A stretch of 64,000 bases of DNA, taken from Photobacterium obscurum (GTDB taxonomy: Bacteria > Pseudomonadota > Gammaproteobacteria > Enterobacterales > Vibrionaceae). The notes under the pieces are model-generated. The model had not been told where the DNA came from. It searched no databases and saw nothing but the letters and a program-made list of their open reading frames with translations. The DNA is taken from the NCBI RefSeq assembly GCF_026191635.1, contig NZ_JAKRRW010000007.1, positions 1 to 64,000 on the forward strand. The letters run 5' to 3'. Position numbers and translations under genes: made by a program. This document shows, piece after piece, positions 1-8,550 of the stretch. Positions within the stretch are counted from its first letter, which is position 1. Each line of letters starts with the position of its first letter.

Positions 1-1
1 C

Positions 2-64
2 CGCGCAGCGGCTTCGTTCAACAAGCTGTTGGACAAAAATGGGTTAGAACTATTACTTAATTAA
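2..64 (+). CDS. possible C-terminal end of a gene cut by the window edge
   Basis: Reading from base 2, an open frame encodes twenty residues (ending NKLLDKNGLELLLN) and stops with TAA. The composition looks like a helical protein tail, but nothing identifies a family and the gene lies almost wholly outside the window. It could equally be non-coding sequence that happens to be open. Confidence 0.25.
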   Translation, partial: RAAASFNKLLDKNGLELLLN

Positions 65-120
65 TCAGTCTATGTATTAATTAGGTATCGCAAAAATTGC
101 CTTGCTTTATGTCCGTCAGA

Positions 121-1365
121 TTAGATAAAGACTCGCCCTCTGAGCCCAAGCACAAAGGCGTTGCTCTCATCAGAAAGCAGTGGGTTATTGATCCATTGCA
201 GATTCGGTGTCAACTGAAAGTAATCCCCAAGATGCATGTTGTAGAAGGCCTCAACGACCGATTGGCTATCATTCGTTCCCCAAGCTTCTTCGTTTGCCTG
301 ACTCCAGTTGAACGCAAAGCCAAGATTATTATTTGGCGCGCCTAGCGCAAAATAGCCAAATCCGGTCGAGACCGAAGTCTCATACAACGCCGCATCGCCT
401 TCAAATAAGAACCCGCCCCGCAAGAACGGCATGATATGTGGCGTAACAAAGTAACTCAGCGAGTAGTTCAAGCCTTGGCTTGCAAACGCACTATGTCTGG
501 CGCTGCCGTCATCATTAAATGTCGGGTCGATATGCCAGTAGGTAAGGTGAATATTATCGGTGTAGATCTGCTCTTGTGAGGCTGTCCAGCCAAGCTCCAG
601 GGATGTAAATAGGTCATGGTCGTTAAACAGAGTATCAAAGCCTTCAAACACGTCTTCAATGTCCGATCGGCCATTGGCATCAGCCACACCCACTACTACA
701 TAAAAATTGTTAGTGATCATATGGCCAGCAGAAAGGGATAGTAGCCCATCATCCGGTAGTCCCATCGCGCCAGCCCCCGTCTGGAAGGCGAGGTTTGAGA
801 ATGCAGTCCATGGACTAGCCAAGGCGTAGGTATCAACGTAGTCGGTTACATCCTGAAAACCAACAATGAGTGAAGTTTTACCGCCGTTTAGGCGCTGCTT
901 CCAATAAAGGTTAGTGAGGCGACCACCTTGGTCATTAAATGCTGGCTGGATGAGGCCAATGTAGCCCAAGCCTTCTTTACCACCGAAGCCAGAAAGGAAG
1001 GCATAATCTTTTGGTGGATAATCAGAGTAGGCATGACGGTGCTCAATCTTCCATACCAGGCTACCCGTATTTTGTGTATCACGACCCACGACACCCCATT
1101 GCCCATAAAAACGAGCCACGCCACCACTGGAACTCACGCTATTACCTTCGCTGCCATTGGCTGAAATAAAGCCGACCGCATTATAATCAATACCGAAAGT
1201 AACGCCCTTATGCATAAGCTTTTCACGCCAAGAACGTTTCTCTGCAGCCTGTCCTGAAATAGTATTGTCTACAGAATCTGGGCCTTCAAAATTAGCGGCC
1301 GAGACAACTGTTGAAAGCAAAGACGCAACCAATAGTCCTCCGACAATGATCTTAGTGTGTAGCAT
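121..1365 (-). CDS. OprB-like carbohydrate-selective outer-membrane porin
   Basis: Predicted outer-membrane beta-barrel that would let sugars or related solutes diffuse into the periplasm. The protein starts with a signal peptide (MLHTKIIVGG followed by a hydrophobic core, cleavage near VVSA-A). It then has the OprB-type opening in which a short helix precedes a 'GVTFGIDYNA' strand, many alternating aromatic/polar strands, and a terminal segment ending in 'GLRGRVFI' with an aromatic residue close to the C terminus. About 414 residues fits the family. I prefer the internal ATG at 1365 over the upstream one at 1401 because a GGGGCGG Shine-Dalgarno-like run sits just before it and the signal peptide then begins cleanly. 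No adjacent sugar enzymes suggest a substrate. Family assignment is reasonably firm; substrate is unknown. Confidence 0.75.
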   Translation of the reverse strand: MLHTKIIVGGLLVASLLSTVVSAANFEGPDSVDNTISGQAAEKRSWREKLMHKGVTFGIDYNAVGFISANGSEGNSVSSSGGVARFYGQWGVVGRDTQNTGSLVWKIEHRHAYSDYPPKDYAFLSGFGGKEGLGYIGLIQPAFNDQGGRLTNLYWKQRLNGGKTSLIVGFQDVTDYVDTYALASPWTAFSNLAFQTGAGAMGLPDDGLLSLSAGHMITNNFYVVVGVADANGRSDIEDVFEGFDTLFNDHDLFTSLELGWTASQEQIYTDNIHLTYWHIDPTFNDDGSARHSAFASQGLNYSLSYFVTPHIMPFLRGGFLFEGDAALYETSVSTGFGYFALGAPNNNLGFAFNWSQANEEAWGTNDSQSVVEAFYNMHLGDYFQLTPNLQWINNPLLSDESNAFVLGLRGRVFI

Positions 1366-1459
1366 AACCGCCCCTATCACATTATTCTTCCATTCAAACA
1401 ATACTCAATACAGAGACATCACTCGCTATCGTATGTCCGGCTGTGAGTTCTACTTTCTA

Positions 1460-2092
1460 CTATTGATAATCAACTACTTTTGAAGCATCCAGACTATAGC
1501 CCAACGTGATGTTACTAGTACCGTCTACAATATAGACCTCTTCAGATTTAACCGATGAGGTGATGATTCCTTCCACCCAAACCGGGTGTCGAACATTTTT
1601 CATCTTATATCCTTCAGGGAAAGATATGCGGACTATCTGGTTTGCAGGAGGTGGTGGCATATGTATACATGCGCCGGCAGTTGGAACGAGAAGAAAATCA
1701 GTCGTCACCATAGCTTCAGAGAACTCAATTGGGACAAGAAAGCCTGGAATTCTAACTTTTTTACCATCGAACTCCGTAGTGATCGTTTCAGCCGCCATTT
1801 TTTGCGCTTGTATATATACATCTCGCAATTTAAGTAGTTCATCAGCATCGACGCCTTCGGACTTTAATTGCATTTTTATTGAATTTATACGCGCCATATC
1901 TAGCTGATCGCCAGAGTGCATTAAAGTCAATATTCTTTGAAGCTGAAGCCTATTTTCATAACTGAGCTCTGGAAGGGTAACCTGATTTTTAGGGGGTTCA
2001 GGCCTTAGTTTTTGCCAATCAAGAGTAATCGGTTCACTGGCAAAGCTACCTAGAGATGCCAACGCGAATAGATATGGAATAAGCTTTTTCAA
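1460..2092 (-). CDS. DUF3299-type exported protein
   Basis: Exported protein of unknown function. A signal peptide (MKKLIPYLFALASLGSFAS) is followed by a charged middle section. The C-terminal half matches what I recall of DUF3299: 'VRIPGFLVPIE', then 'FLLVPTAGACIHMPPPPANQIV', with a Cys-Ile-His pair and a proline run that may bind a metal or form a compact beta fold. The only in-frame start before the signal peptide is TTG at 2092, preceded by AAGGA about nine bases upstream; an ATG ten bases further upstream is out of frame. It lies downstream of an amidohydrolase on the same strand (56-bp gap), which may place them in one transcript. Its neighbours in other genomes are often ABC transporter permease/MacB-type genes, but none is present here. 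Confidence 0.7.
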   Translation of the reverse strand: MKKLIPYLFALASLGSFASEPITLDWQKLRPEPPKNQVTLPELSYENRLQLQRILTLMHSGDQLDMARINSIKMQLKSEGVDADELLKLRDVYIQAQKMAAETITTEFDGKKVRIPGFLVPIEFSEAMVTTDFLLVPTAGACIHMPPPPANQIVRISFPEGYKMKNVRHPVWVEGIITSSVKSEEVYIVDGTSNITLGYSLDASKVVDYQ

Positions 2093-2147
2093 AACTATGC
2101 ATCCTTACATCTAATTCTAATACGGTAATACTTAAAAACAGGTAAGC

Positions 2148-3527
2148 CTAAAGAGTGTTTTTATAGATAACACCATCTTTCATAATTAGCCGAATAGTCT
2201 CTGGACTCTCTGGACGCTTCTCGGCGCCAAACCATTTGTCACCAGTACCGACTACAGAAAAGTCTTTTAACGGGTTGCCATCAAGTAGCAGAATGTCTGC
2301 ATAAGCACCAGTTTCAATCACCCCTAATTTAGCTTTGGGGTAAGGGTTGGTGAAGTCACCTGTCAGCTTAGCAATTTCCCCTCCGACTGACGTCATCGTC
2401 TTCAAAGACTCATAAGGCCCAAAGAACTCGTTGTTTAAATTTTTTTCGTAAGCAATCTGAATGTTACATGCATCTACAGATCCTACGCAGTCAGTTTGGA
2501 ATCCACGTTTAACCGGGCACTTCTTCATGTTTGGGATGTAGTTTTTAAATGTTTCGCTTGCTGATTTAGCTTTCGCTAAACTAGATGGTACATTTTTTAC
2601 GGCAGGAATATCTAAAAGACCAGGGTCAAATGCTGTCAGGTTAGTGGTTATAAATGCACCTTTCTCTTTCATTACTTCGGCAATTTCGCAGTCAAAAGCG
2701 AAACCATGCTCGATAGATATTACACCCGCATTGAGAGCGCTAAGAATCGCTTCTTTACGATAAGAGTGAGCCATCACATAACTGCCATAACTTTCTGCGA
2801 CAGCAACAGCTGCCTCAATCTCTTCAGGAGAGCCCGCCAGTAACTGCCAAGGGTCAAATGCGGATACCACACCTCCAGACTGCATGTATTTAAGCTGAGT
2901 TGCCCCCATGCGAAAGTTGTTTCGGGCATATTTTTTAACTTCAGCAACACTGTCTACTTCTTGCGAAAGGTTTAGACGACCGAAGTTTGTTTTTGTACCA
3001 ACAGGCGCAGAGTAGTTTGCAAAATCAGCATGACCACCTCGTGTACTTAAAAATGCACCAGATGGATAATAACGAGGCCCTACAATCTCTCCCGCATCGA
3101 TGGCTCTTCTCAAACCACCGTTTGCACCACCAGCATCACGCACTGTGGTGAAACCTTGCATCAGATACATCTCAGCCATTCGGGCGCCGTGGATGGCAAA
3201 ATCTTCCCAGGTCTTATTGGCCTCCATAGCAGGCAGGTTCGGCCCCATTAGCATTAAGTGCGCGTGGTTTTCAATAAAGCCAGGTGTGAGGGTTTTTCCC
3301 GTACCATCGATAACAGTTGCGTCGCTTCGAACATTAACCTCCTCGGCTGAAATGGTTTTAATGATATTCCCTTCAACTAGTACATGATGATTTTCATACA
3401 GCTTATTTTCAATACCGTTAAATATGTCTACATTCTTGAAAACTATTTGTCCGACTGGGGTATCATCCTTAGCAAAAGCCATTGATATCATCATGGTCAG
3501 CGTAGATGCGAGAATAACAATCTTCAT
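2148..3527 (-). CDS. exported amidohydrolase (imidazolonepropionase/Xaa-Pro dipeptidase-like)
   Basis: Metal-dependent hydrolase of the amidohydrolase superfamily, predicted to act in the periplasm because of its signal peptide (residues 1-20, ending AFA). Visible active-site signature: His88 and His90 in 'ENHAH', a candidate carbamylated Lys213 in 'QLKYMQSGG', His254 in 'VMAHS', His274 in 'SIEHGF' and Asp346 in 'GFQTDC'. In most relatives the last motif reads GTDA or GSDA, so the Q-T-D-C context is a departure. The C-terminal 'GAYADILLLDGNPL' is the typical small beta-sandwich return. 459 residues is normal for these peptidase/urocanate-type enzymes. An AAGGGG ribosome site lies eight bases before the ATG. 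The substrate cannot be read from the sequence; a cyclic dipeptide, prolyl dipeptide or lactam are possible. Confidence 0.8.
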   Translation of the reverse strand: MKIVILASTLTMMISMAFAKDDTPVGQIVFKNVDIFNGIENKLYENHHVLVEGNIIKTISAEEVNVRSDATVIDGTGKTLTPGFIENHAHLMLMGPNLPAMEANKTWEDFAIHGARMAEMYLMQGFTTVRDAGGANGGLRRAIDAGEIVGPRYYPSGAFLSTRGGHADFANYSAPVGTKTNFGRLNLSQEVDSVAEVKKYARNNFRMGATQLKYMQSGGVVSAFDPWQLLAGSPEEIEAAVAVAESYGSYVMAHSYRKEAILSALNAGVISIEHGFAFDCEIAEVMKEKGAFITTNLTAFDPGLLDIPAVKNVPSSLAKAKSASETFKNYIPNMKKCPVKRGFQTDCVGSVDACNIQIAYEKNLNNEFFGPYESLKTMTSVGGEIAKLTGDFTNPYPKAKLGVIETGAYADILLLDGNPLKDFSVVGTGDKWFGAEKRPESPETIRLIMKDGVIYKNTL

Positions 3528-3876
3528 TTAATACCCCTTGTAATAATAGTGTTTTAGTCATCCTGAAGATAATGATCATGTATTTATGCAATATAGCGCA
3601 GCATATTCAAAAAGAAGTTAAGATCACGCTTATAATTTTGTCAATATTGTGTAAAACAATAGATTTCAATACGTATCTTCAGTGGAGTGTCTCCCAAAAA
3701 GAGCATTTATCTCAGCTTTAATATCCGGAAAATTATACAAATACCGTTTTTAGATGCCACGACAGTCGCATTAGAAAAAGTTAGTTAAATAAAAAGTATC
3801 AGAAAAGGAGTAAAGAGCAGACTAAGAAAGTTGGGGGCAGAAGTGATTTAGAGCAACATGTCTGATTAGATTCAGC
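3528..3876. other. AT-rich non-coding stretch upstream of amidohydrolase and IS element
   Basis: About 350 bp of AT-rich sequence with no convincing reading frame or hairpin terminator. It contains the promoter region of the leftward amidohydrolase gene and, at its right edge, the flank of the IS66 element with the octamer GAGCAACA (3851-3858) that recurs beyond the element's right end. Confidence 0.5.
3851..3858 (+). repeat. left copy of 8-bp direct repeat flanking the IS66 element
   Basis: GAGCAACA occurs here and again at 6299-6306 in the same orientation, 18 bp outside the left GTAAGC tip and 9 bp outside the right GCATAC tip. IS66-family elements are known to duplicate 8 bp of target, so this may be the true target duplication, which would put the element ends at 3859 and 6298. 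Confidence 0.45.
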
Positions 3877-3961
3877 GTAAGCGCCCCATGATCACCACAT
3901 TCAAATAGCCCTTCAGCACGCTTATCATCATATTTCCCTTAATGAACTGGAGATATGGTGA

Positions 3962-4285
3962 ATGTCGAAACGTCGAACTGACCAGGAATGGCAAACGCTG
4001 ATCCTCGAGTATGAAAACAGCACACTGACCCTGAAAGAGTTTTGCAAACAACATCGGTTAGCTTGCTCAACGTTTTCAGCTAAGCGCAGCTTGATTAAGC
4101 GAGCAGATGGTAACGCCGAGAGCGGCTTTGTTCGGGCGCAGGTCGTTGAGAGCACCACCGAGTATCACTTTGCCAAACCAGTGCCAGCTAACATGACACT
4201 GTCTTTCAACGAAGTTGAGCTGAGTATCCCTCAGGGCACACCGCCAGAGTACCTGGCAAACCTAATGAGGGCACTGCAATCATGA
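3962..4285 (+). CDS. tnpA: IS66 TnpA accessory protein
   Basis: First gene of the IS66 element, 107 residues. The N-terminal half ('WQTLILEYENSTLTLKEFCK' then 'STFSAKRS') is a helix-turn-helix of the kind that binds transposon ends; the C-terminal half is the short beta-rich TnpA tail. It overlaps tnpB by four bases (ATGA), as usual for IS66. In this family TnpA and TnpB are required together with TnpC, although their biochemical roles remain poorly defined. Intact here. Confidence 0.9.
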   Translation: MSKRRTDQEWQTLILEYENSTLTLKEFCKQHRLACSTFSAKRSLIKRADGNAESGFVRAQVVESTTEYHFAKPVPANMTLSFNEVELSIPQGTPPEYLANLMRALQS

Positions 4286-4635
4286 AAGGCCTGATAAACC
4301 CGCCAGCCATTTATCTCTACCGCCACTTTGTCGATTTCCGCAAATCCATCAACGGGCTGGCTGCGCTGGTTGAAAGCGAAACGACATTGGCATTGGACTC
4401 CGGTGCGCTGTTCCTCTTCACCAACAAACAACGCGACAAAATCAAAATACTGTACTGGGACACCACGGGCTTTGCCCTGTGGTATAAAAGGCTCGAAAAA
4501 GACAAATTCAAATGGCCGGTGCGCGAGAATAATCAGGTCATGACACTGACACAAACCGAGCTAGACAGGTTGCTTTCAGGCTTCACAATAATCGGCCACA
4601 AACCTGTAGAAATACACGATTTTACAATCAATTAA
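4282..4635 (+). CDS. tnpB: IS66 TnpB accessory protein
   Basis: Second gene of the element, 117 residues, overlapping tnpA by an ATGA. Family hallmarks are the 'YLYRHFVDFRKSINGLAALV' type opening, 'ALFLFTNKQRDKIKILYWD' in the middle and 'GFALWYKRLEKDKFKWP' before the tail. These are the core TnpB/Orf2 motifs of IS66 elements. The reading frame is complete, so only the transposase gene of this copy carries an obvious lesion. Confidence 0.92.
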   Translation: MKGLINPPAIYLYRHFVDFRKSINGLAALVESETTLALDSGALFLFTNKQRDKIKILYWDTTGFALWYKRLEKDKFKWPVRENNQVMTLTQTELDRLLSGFTIIGHKPVEIHDFTIN

Positions 4636-4693
4636 GTGATATAAATGGTGCTTGTGATGGGTGTTTTCTCGCCATTTTTGGTAAAATACCCCC

Positions 4694-6261
4694 ATGAATA
4701 AAGCCACCGATTTTGACCCATCAACCCAGGATATCAGCCAGCTTCAGGCCATGGTGAAGACGCTGTTGGCTGAGCGTGAGGAGTGGGAAAAGGAAAAACA
4801 ATCTCTGAGTGCGCAATACAATCCCTGCTTGAGCAATTTAAGCTCGCTATCGACCGCCAGTTTGCCAAACGGGCAGAGTCCCTGAAACCCTATAACGATG
4901 CCCAGGGCGAACTCTTTAACGAAGTGGAGCGTGAGGCCGATACTCCAGCAGTAGAAAGTCACGAAGCATCAATCTTTTCTGTTACAGAGCCGACGGTGAA
5001 GCGTCGGGGCAAACGCAAACCGCTACCGAAAGACTTGCCTCGCGAGCGTATTGTCCTTGACCTTGAAGCGGATGAGAAAATCTGCCCATGTTGCCAGGGC
5101 GAGCTACACAGAATCGGTGAAGATGTCAGCGAAAAGCTCGAATTCGTCCCTGCTCAACTGAAAGTACTGGAGTATGTGCGGCCGAAATACGGCTGCCGCC
5201 AGTGCGAGAAAACGGCGGAGCAGGTCAGTATCATACAGAAACCTGCACCGGCTAGCCTCATTCCCAAAAGCTTTGCCACGGAAAGCCTGCTGGCCAACAT
5301 CATTTTGGGTAAATACCAATACGCCTTGCCGCTATACCGACAGGAAACCCTCTTCGAGCAAGCCGGTATCGCGTTGACTCGCACGACCATGGCACGCTGG
5401 GCTATGCAGGTCAGTGAGGCCTTTACGCCGTTATACCAGGCAATCAGGCAAACGCTGTTACAGCAAGTCGTTATCCAGGCTGATGAGACGCCCCTGAATG
5501 TCCTCAAGGAAGATAAGCAGTGCTATATGTGGGTCTATTGCTCAGGGGCAGACTCTCCGGGAGCCTCACCGCCAGGGCTCCGAAATATCGTGTTGTTCGA
5601 CTATCAAAATAGTCGTGCCGGCGCGTGTCCGGCTAACTACCTGGGGGACTTTACCGGCTACCTGCAAACCGATGGCTATCAGGCTTATGACACCTTAAAG
5701 GCGATTGAGCATCTAGGGTGCATGGCACATGCCCGTCGTAAGTTCATGGATGCCAAGAAAGTCCAGGGGAAAGGTAAAACCGGTAAAGCGGATGTGGTAC
5801 TGGCAAAAATCCAGAAGCTCTATGCGCTGGAAGCGCGTCTGAAAGAATGCACGGTTGAAGCACGTCAGGTCGAGAGGCAACTGCGAGCCAAACCGATGCT
5901 GGATGACCTCTATCAGTGGCTGAACAAACAAAAAGTCATTGGCTCTGGGCCGTTCGGGAAAGCGATTAAGTACACGTTAAGGCAATGGCCAAAGTTGATA
6001 CGCTATGTAGAAGATGGCCACCTGTCTATCGATAACAATCGCGCCGAACGTGCAATAAAATCGCTGGTCATTGGCAGGAAAAACTGGCTGTTCGCCGATA
6101 CGCCAAGTGGCGCTGACGCCAGTGCTGTCCTCTACAGCATCATTGAAACGGCAAAGGCCAATGACCTAGTTGTGTATGACTACCTGGTGCATTGCATGAA
6201 GGCGTTGGCCAAGCCAGAGCCAGATATCAATGCATTGCTCCCCTGGAACATATCACATTAA
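4694..6261 (+). pseudogene. tnpC: IS66 TnpC DDE transposase, frameshifted
   Basis: Transposase gene split into two frames. The first 55 or so residues (from ATG 4694, MNKATDFDPSTQDIS...) are read in one frame up to 'SLSAQYN'. The rest continues in the preceding frame from 'SLLEQFKLAIDRQ' near base 4829 to the TAA at 6261. The shift is equivalent to a 1-bp deletion close to 4820-4830. Downstream it keeps a Cys4 zinc finger (CPCCQGE ... CRQC), the acidic residues of the DDE core ('IQADETPLNV', 'LQTDGYQAYD') and the 'DNNRAERAIKSL' plus 'GRKNWLF' C-terminal IS66 signature. A programmed -1 shift is less likely: no canonical slippery heptamer is seen at the junction and IS66 TnpC is normally one frame. 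Confidence 0.88.
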
Positions 6262-6298
6262 TAAACGCCCGTGGTTATAGGGAGCATACATTTTAGTT

Positions 6299-6306
6299 GA
6301 GCAACA
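6299..6306 (+). repeat. right copy of 8-bp direct repeat flanking the IS66 element
   Basis: GAGCAACA, identical and in the same orientation as 3851-3858. Possible target-site duplication; see the left copy. Confidence 0.45.
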
Positions 6307-6443
6307 AGTTACCGGAGTGAGCTGTATCCATACCATTGCTTACAAAATATCAGTAAGGGGAACAGCTTAGTAAAGCAAAAAATAGAGTAGGCAAAGAACA
6401 AAAGCCTCCATGCAAAAGAGCCTTTCGAACTTGGATTGAGTAT

Positions 6444-7400
6444 TTAAAACTTATAATTCAAGCCTACAGACATGATCAAGTCGTTGCTTTCATAGAAGTC
6501 GATATTCGATGTTGTAAACGTGCTGCCAACAAACGATATTGCGCTCCAGTTTTTCCAACCAGGAATATTGGCATACTCATAGGCCAAGAACAGGCGATAA
6601 ATATCATCTGAACGCTCTTTGCCAAAAAGAGGGTTCACTGCGTTGAAATCGCGATAAGCATAGCTGCCAGTTAACGCGACCGAGTGACCGGGTGAAAAAT
6701 ATAAATAAGTCAGTTCTGCTTTGTACTTATTGTAAGACGCCGCTTTTCCCTCTGCATCACGACCTGTATAGCTGAATGCCGAAATTAATCCAGAGTTAGA
6801 ATCCAACATTGAACGATACTGGCCTTTGAGGTAATAGGCTGAGCTATCCCTTAGCAGAGCCTGCTCGGTTATCTGATCATTGTCAATCTCAGCGGTTGCG
6901 TATGCCATATCAAGGGAAACACCACTATTGCCAATGTTGGATAGCTTCAGGCGATAGGCATTCCCTTCTATATCAGTTGTCGATCTACTCTCTCCAACCA
7001 GGTAAGGATCAGCCCACACTTCGCCGGAGAGTACTGTCGGTAATACACCAATATCGAGTCGAGTACCGTTTAGAAAGTCGTATTGGTAACCAAGTTCAAA
7101 AGCGAGCGTACCCACTGCCAGATCGTCACGGGATGTCCCCATATAAATTCGATGTGAGTTTTGGTTGTTTAATGCATAGCTAATGATACCAAGTGGAGCG
7201 ACAAATACATTGTTGGTGTGAGAAACCTGATCATTCAGGCTAGTCAGTGTCTTGTCACCATTCGGATTAAGGTTGGAGTCAGATGTTGCAAAACCGGCAT
7301 TAATAGAAAGCTCCCCACTAAAACGTGAAGTATCAGAGGCCTGAGCAATGAAAGCTATACCAGATAAAAGTGTAACCAGACAAAATTGCGTTTTTTTCAT
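6444..7400 (-). CDS. DUF2860 family outer-membrane protein
   Basis: Predicted outer-membrane beta-barrel of the DUF2860 family, common in Vibrionaceae and of unknown solute specificity. A signal peptide (MKKTQFCLVTLLSGIAFIAQA) precedes 'FSGELSINAGF', then paired strands such as 'HRIYMGTSRDDLAVGTLAFE', 'GTRLDIGVLPTVLSGEVWADPY' and a barrel-closing end 'LIMSVGLNYKF' with C-terminal Phe, the normal signal for barrel assembly. I take the ATG at 7400; a TTG six bases upstream would add two residues. The gene is bounded by the IS66 element downstream and by a LysR pair upstream. A 16-bp motif 101 bp before its start is shared with the esterase promoter at 9698, which suggests LysR control and a joint function with that esterase. 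Confidence 0.85.
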   Translation of the reverse strand: MKKTQFCLVTLLSGIAFIAQASDTSRFSGELSINAGFATSDSNLNPNGDKTLTSLNDQVSHTNNVFVAPLGIISYALNNQNSHRIYMGTSRDDLAVGTLAFELGYQYDFLNGTRLDIGVLPTVLSGEVWADPYLVGESRSTTDIEGNAYRLKLSNIGNSGVSLDMAYATAEIDNDQITEQALLRDSSAYYLKGQYRSMLDSNSGLISAFSYTGRDAEGKAASYNKYKAELTYLYFSPGHSVALTGSYAYRDFNAVNPLFGKERSDDIYRLFLAYEYANIPGWKNWSAISFVGSTFTTSNIDFYESNDLIMSVGLNYKF

Positions 7401-7501
7401 AATCAATACTCATCAATAGAAATTATGGCGCATCATTCCTTCGGCTCAACTCCATTTCTTTGTTGAGAAGATTAAACCATCACACTTATCCGGCCTATGG
7501 T

Positions 7502-7517
7502 TTAGAGAAATTCATTT
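7502..7517 (-). promoter_or_regulatory. shared 16-bp operator-like motif before the DUF2860 gene
   Basis: In the sense of the DUF2860 gene this reads AAATGAATTTCTCTAA, ending 101 bp before its ATG. The identical 16-mer lies at 9698-9713 before the esterase, also in that gene's sense, and two more bases upstream (CA) also agree. Here only one half of the palindrome is well kept (ATGAATT-N5-AAACCAT). Likely binding site for one or both neighbouring LysR proteins; the assignment is inference. Confidence 0.6.
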
Positions 7518-7599
7518 TTGGCATTCCAGTTCAAACTCAGACTTGGCGGCCAGCCTAGAAAGCTTTGCGGCAGAGAGATCTTGGCCTCATGCTAAATCA

Positions 7600-8550
7600 T
7601 CACCCACCAGATACACTTTTATGCTGGGGTTGGATAACGCCATCGAAGAAACTTTGCATCGTTTGATGAATCAATTGGTTAAGAGGGAACCCCCGTTTCG
7701 ATTGTAAATAACCACCATTGACATGCACTTGCCTCAACTCCTTCGGCATTGGTGGCAGTGGATAGGTACTAAGCCCTGTGTGCAACTGTGTCATAAAGCT
7801 GCTGCCAAATAGGATCGCATCAGAGTTACTTAACTTATTGAGCAAGACTCGAATACTATGGGTCGTCAGCGACATCTTTGGATGATAACCCCTTGAAATA
7901 TAGAGCTCTTCAACCGGTGAGCGTTTAGAGTTGATACCATCGATAATTATGCGAGTTAATGGCAGGTGATGGATATCATCCCATTCACTGGTCTGACTCA
8001 ATACCGGATGATTTTCTTTCGCAACCAGACAAAGCTTTATCTCTTGTAACGTGTGTTGATAGATCTCCTGAGGTAGCGGGTAAGCTGCAAAATGAATCAT
8101 ATAATCAATATTACCATTCAACATTTCAGCTAATGAGTTCTCTTGCCAATACATTAGTTTAAAGTTCGCATTCGGCAATGTCGTTCTCAGGGCGTTAAAA
8201 ATACCGTCGCCATAAAGTTCTAAGAAAAAAATATTAATAGCGATGGTAATTTCACCTTCAAATTCAGCTGGCTCGAAGTTCTGGTAGGACTCAACCACCT
8301 TGATTAAAGGGGTGAACATTTCATCTGTGGCTTCTGCAAGCTTTGTCGCTAATTCAGACGGTTCAACACCATGAGCTTTGCGAATAAAAAGCTGATCGCC
8401 AAATGTTTCGCGAAGCTTGGCCAAACCGCGACTGACACTGGTTTGTGAAATGCCTAATTTATCAGCAGCAGCATGTGTGTTACGTGTTTCAACAACGGCT
8501 TGTAGGAGCTTGAGTAAATTCAGGTCTAAATCTTTTAGATTATTTTTCAT
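7600..8550 (-). CDS. LysR-family transcriptional regulator (downstream member of tandem pair)
   Basis: LysR-type regulator: N-terminal winged helix-turn-helix (about residues 5-65, 'HAAADKLGISQTSVSRGLAKL') and a periplasmic-binding-protein-like co-inducer domain. It resembles the next gene upstream along its whole length, roughly half of the residues being the same and the recognition helix region nearly so, for example the shared 'FGDQLFIRKAHGVEPSELA'. This is clear tandem duplication. The first ATG (8553) lies too near the AGGAG site, so I take the second at 8550, where the upstream gene's TGA gives a TGATG overlap that suggests translational coupling. Probable targets are the flanking DUF2860 and esterase genes, whose promoters share a motif. 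Retention of both copies may mean heteromeric or competing regulation. Confidence 0.9.
   Translation of the reverse strand: MKNNLKDLDLNLLKLLQAVVETRNTHAAADKLGISQTSVSRGLAKLRETFGDQLFIRKAHGVEPSELATKLAEATDEMFTPLIKVVESYQNFEPAEFEGEITIAINIFFLELYGDGIFNALRTTLPNANFKLMYWQENSLAEMLNGNIDYMIHFAAYPLPQEIYQHTLQEIKLCLVAKENHPVLSQTSEWDDIHHLPLTRIIIDGINSKRSPVEELYISRGYHPKMSLTTHSIRVLLNKLSNSDAILFGSSFMTQLHTGLSTYPLPPMPKELRQVHVNGGYLQSKRGFPLNQLIHQTMQSFFDGVIQPQHKSVSGG

Larger units (their letters stand above)
3877..6289 (+). mobile_element. IS66-family insertion sequence (inactive)
   Basis: About 2.4 kb element with the classical three-gene IS66 layout tnpA-tnpB-tnpC. The left tip reads GTAAGCGCCCCATGATCAC (3877-3895) and the right tip, read inward on the minus strand from 6289, reads GTATGCTCCCTATAACCAC; 14 of 19 positions agree, giving imperfect terminal inverted repeats of the GTAA type expected for this family. 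The 8 bp immediately outside these tips are not duplicated, but an octamer slightly further out is (see the direct repeats). TnpC is frameshifted, so the copy is probably dead for autonomous movement. A separate 86-bp left-end fragment lies in inverse orientation at 10961-11046. Confidence 0.9.

Noticed and set aside
1..64. attC/superintegron recombination site at the left edge
   Set aside because: A few bases such as AACAA and GTTG recall such sites, but there is no paired arm structure in the visible sequence.
4780..4830. Programmed -1 frameshift in IS66 tnpC
   Set aside because: The run before the junction is G-GAA-AAA-C rather than a canonical slippery heptamer, and the frame change maps further downstream; IS66 TnpC is normally one frame.
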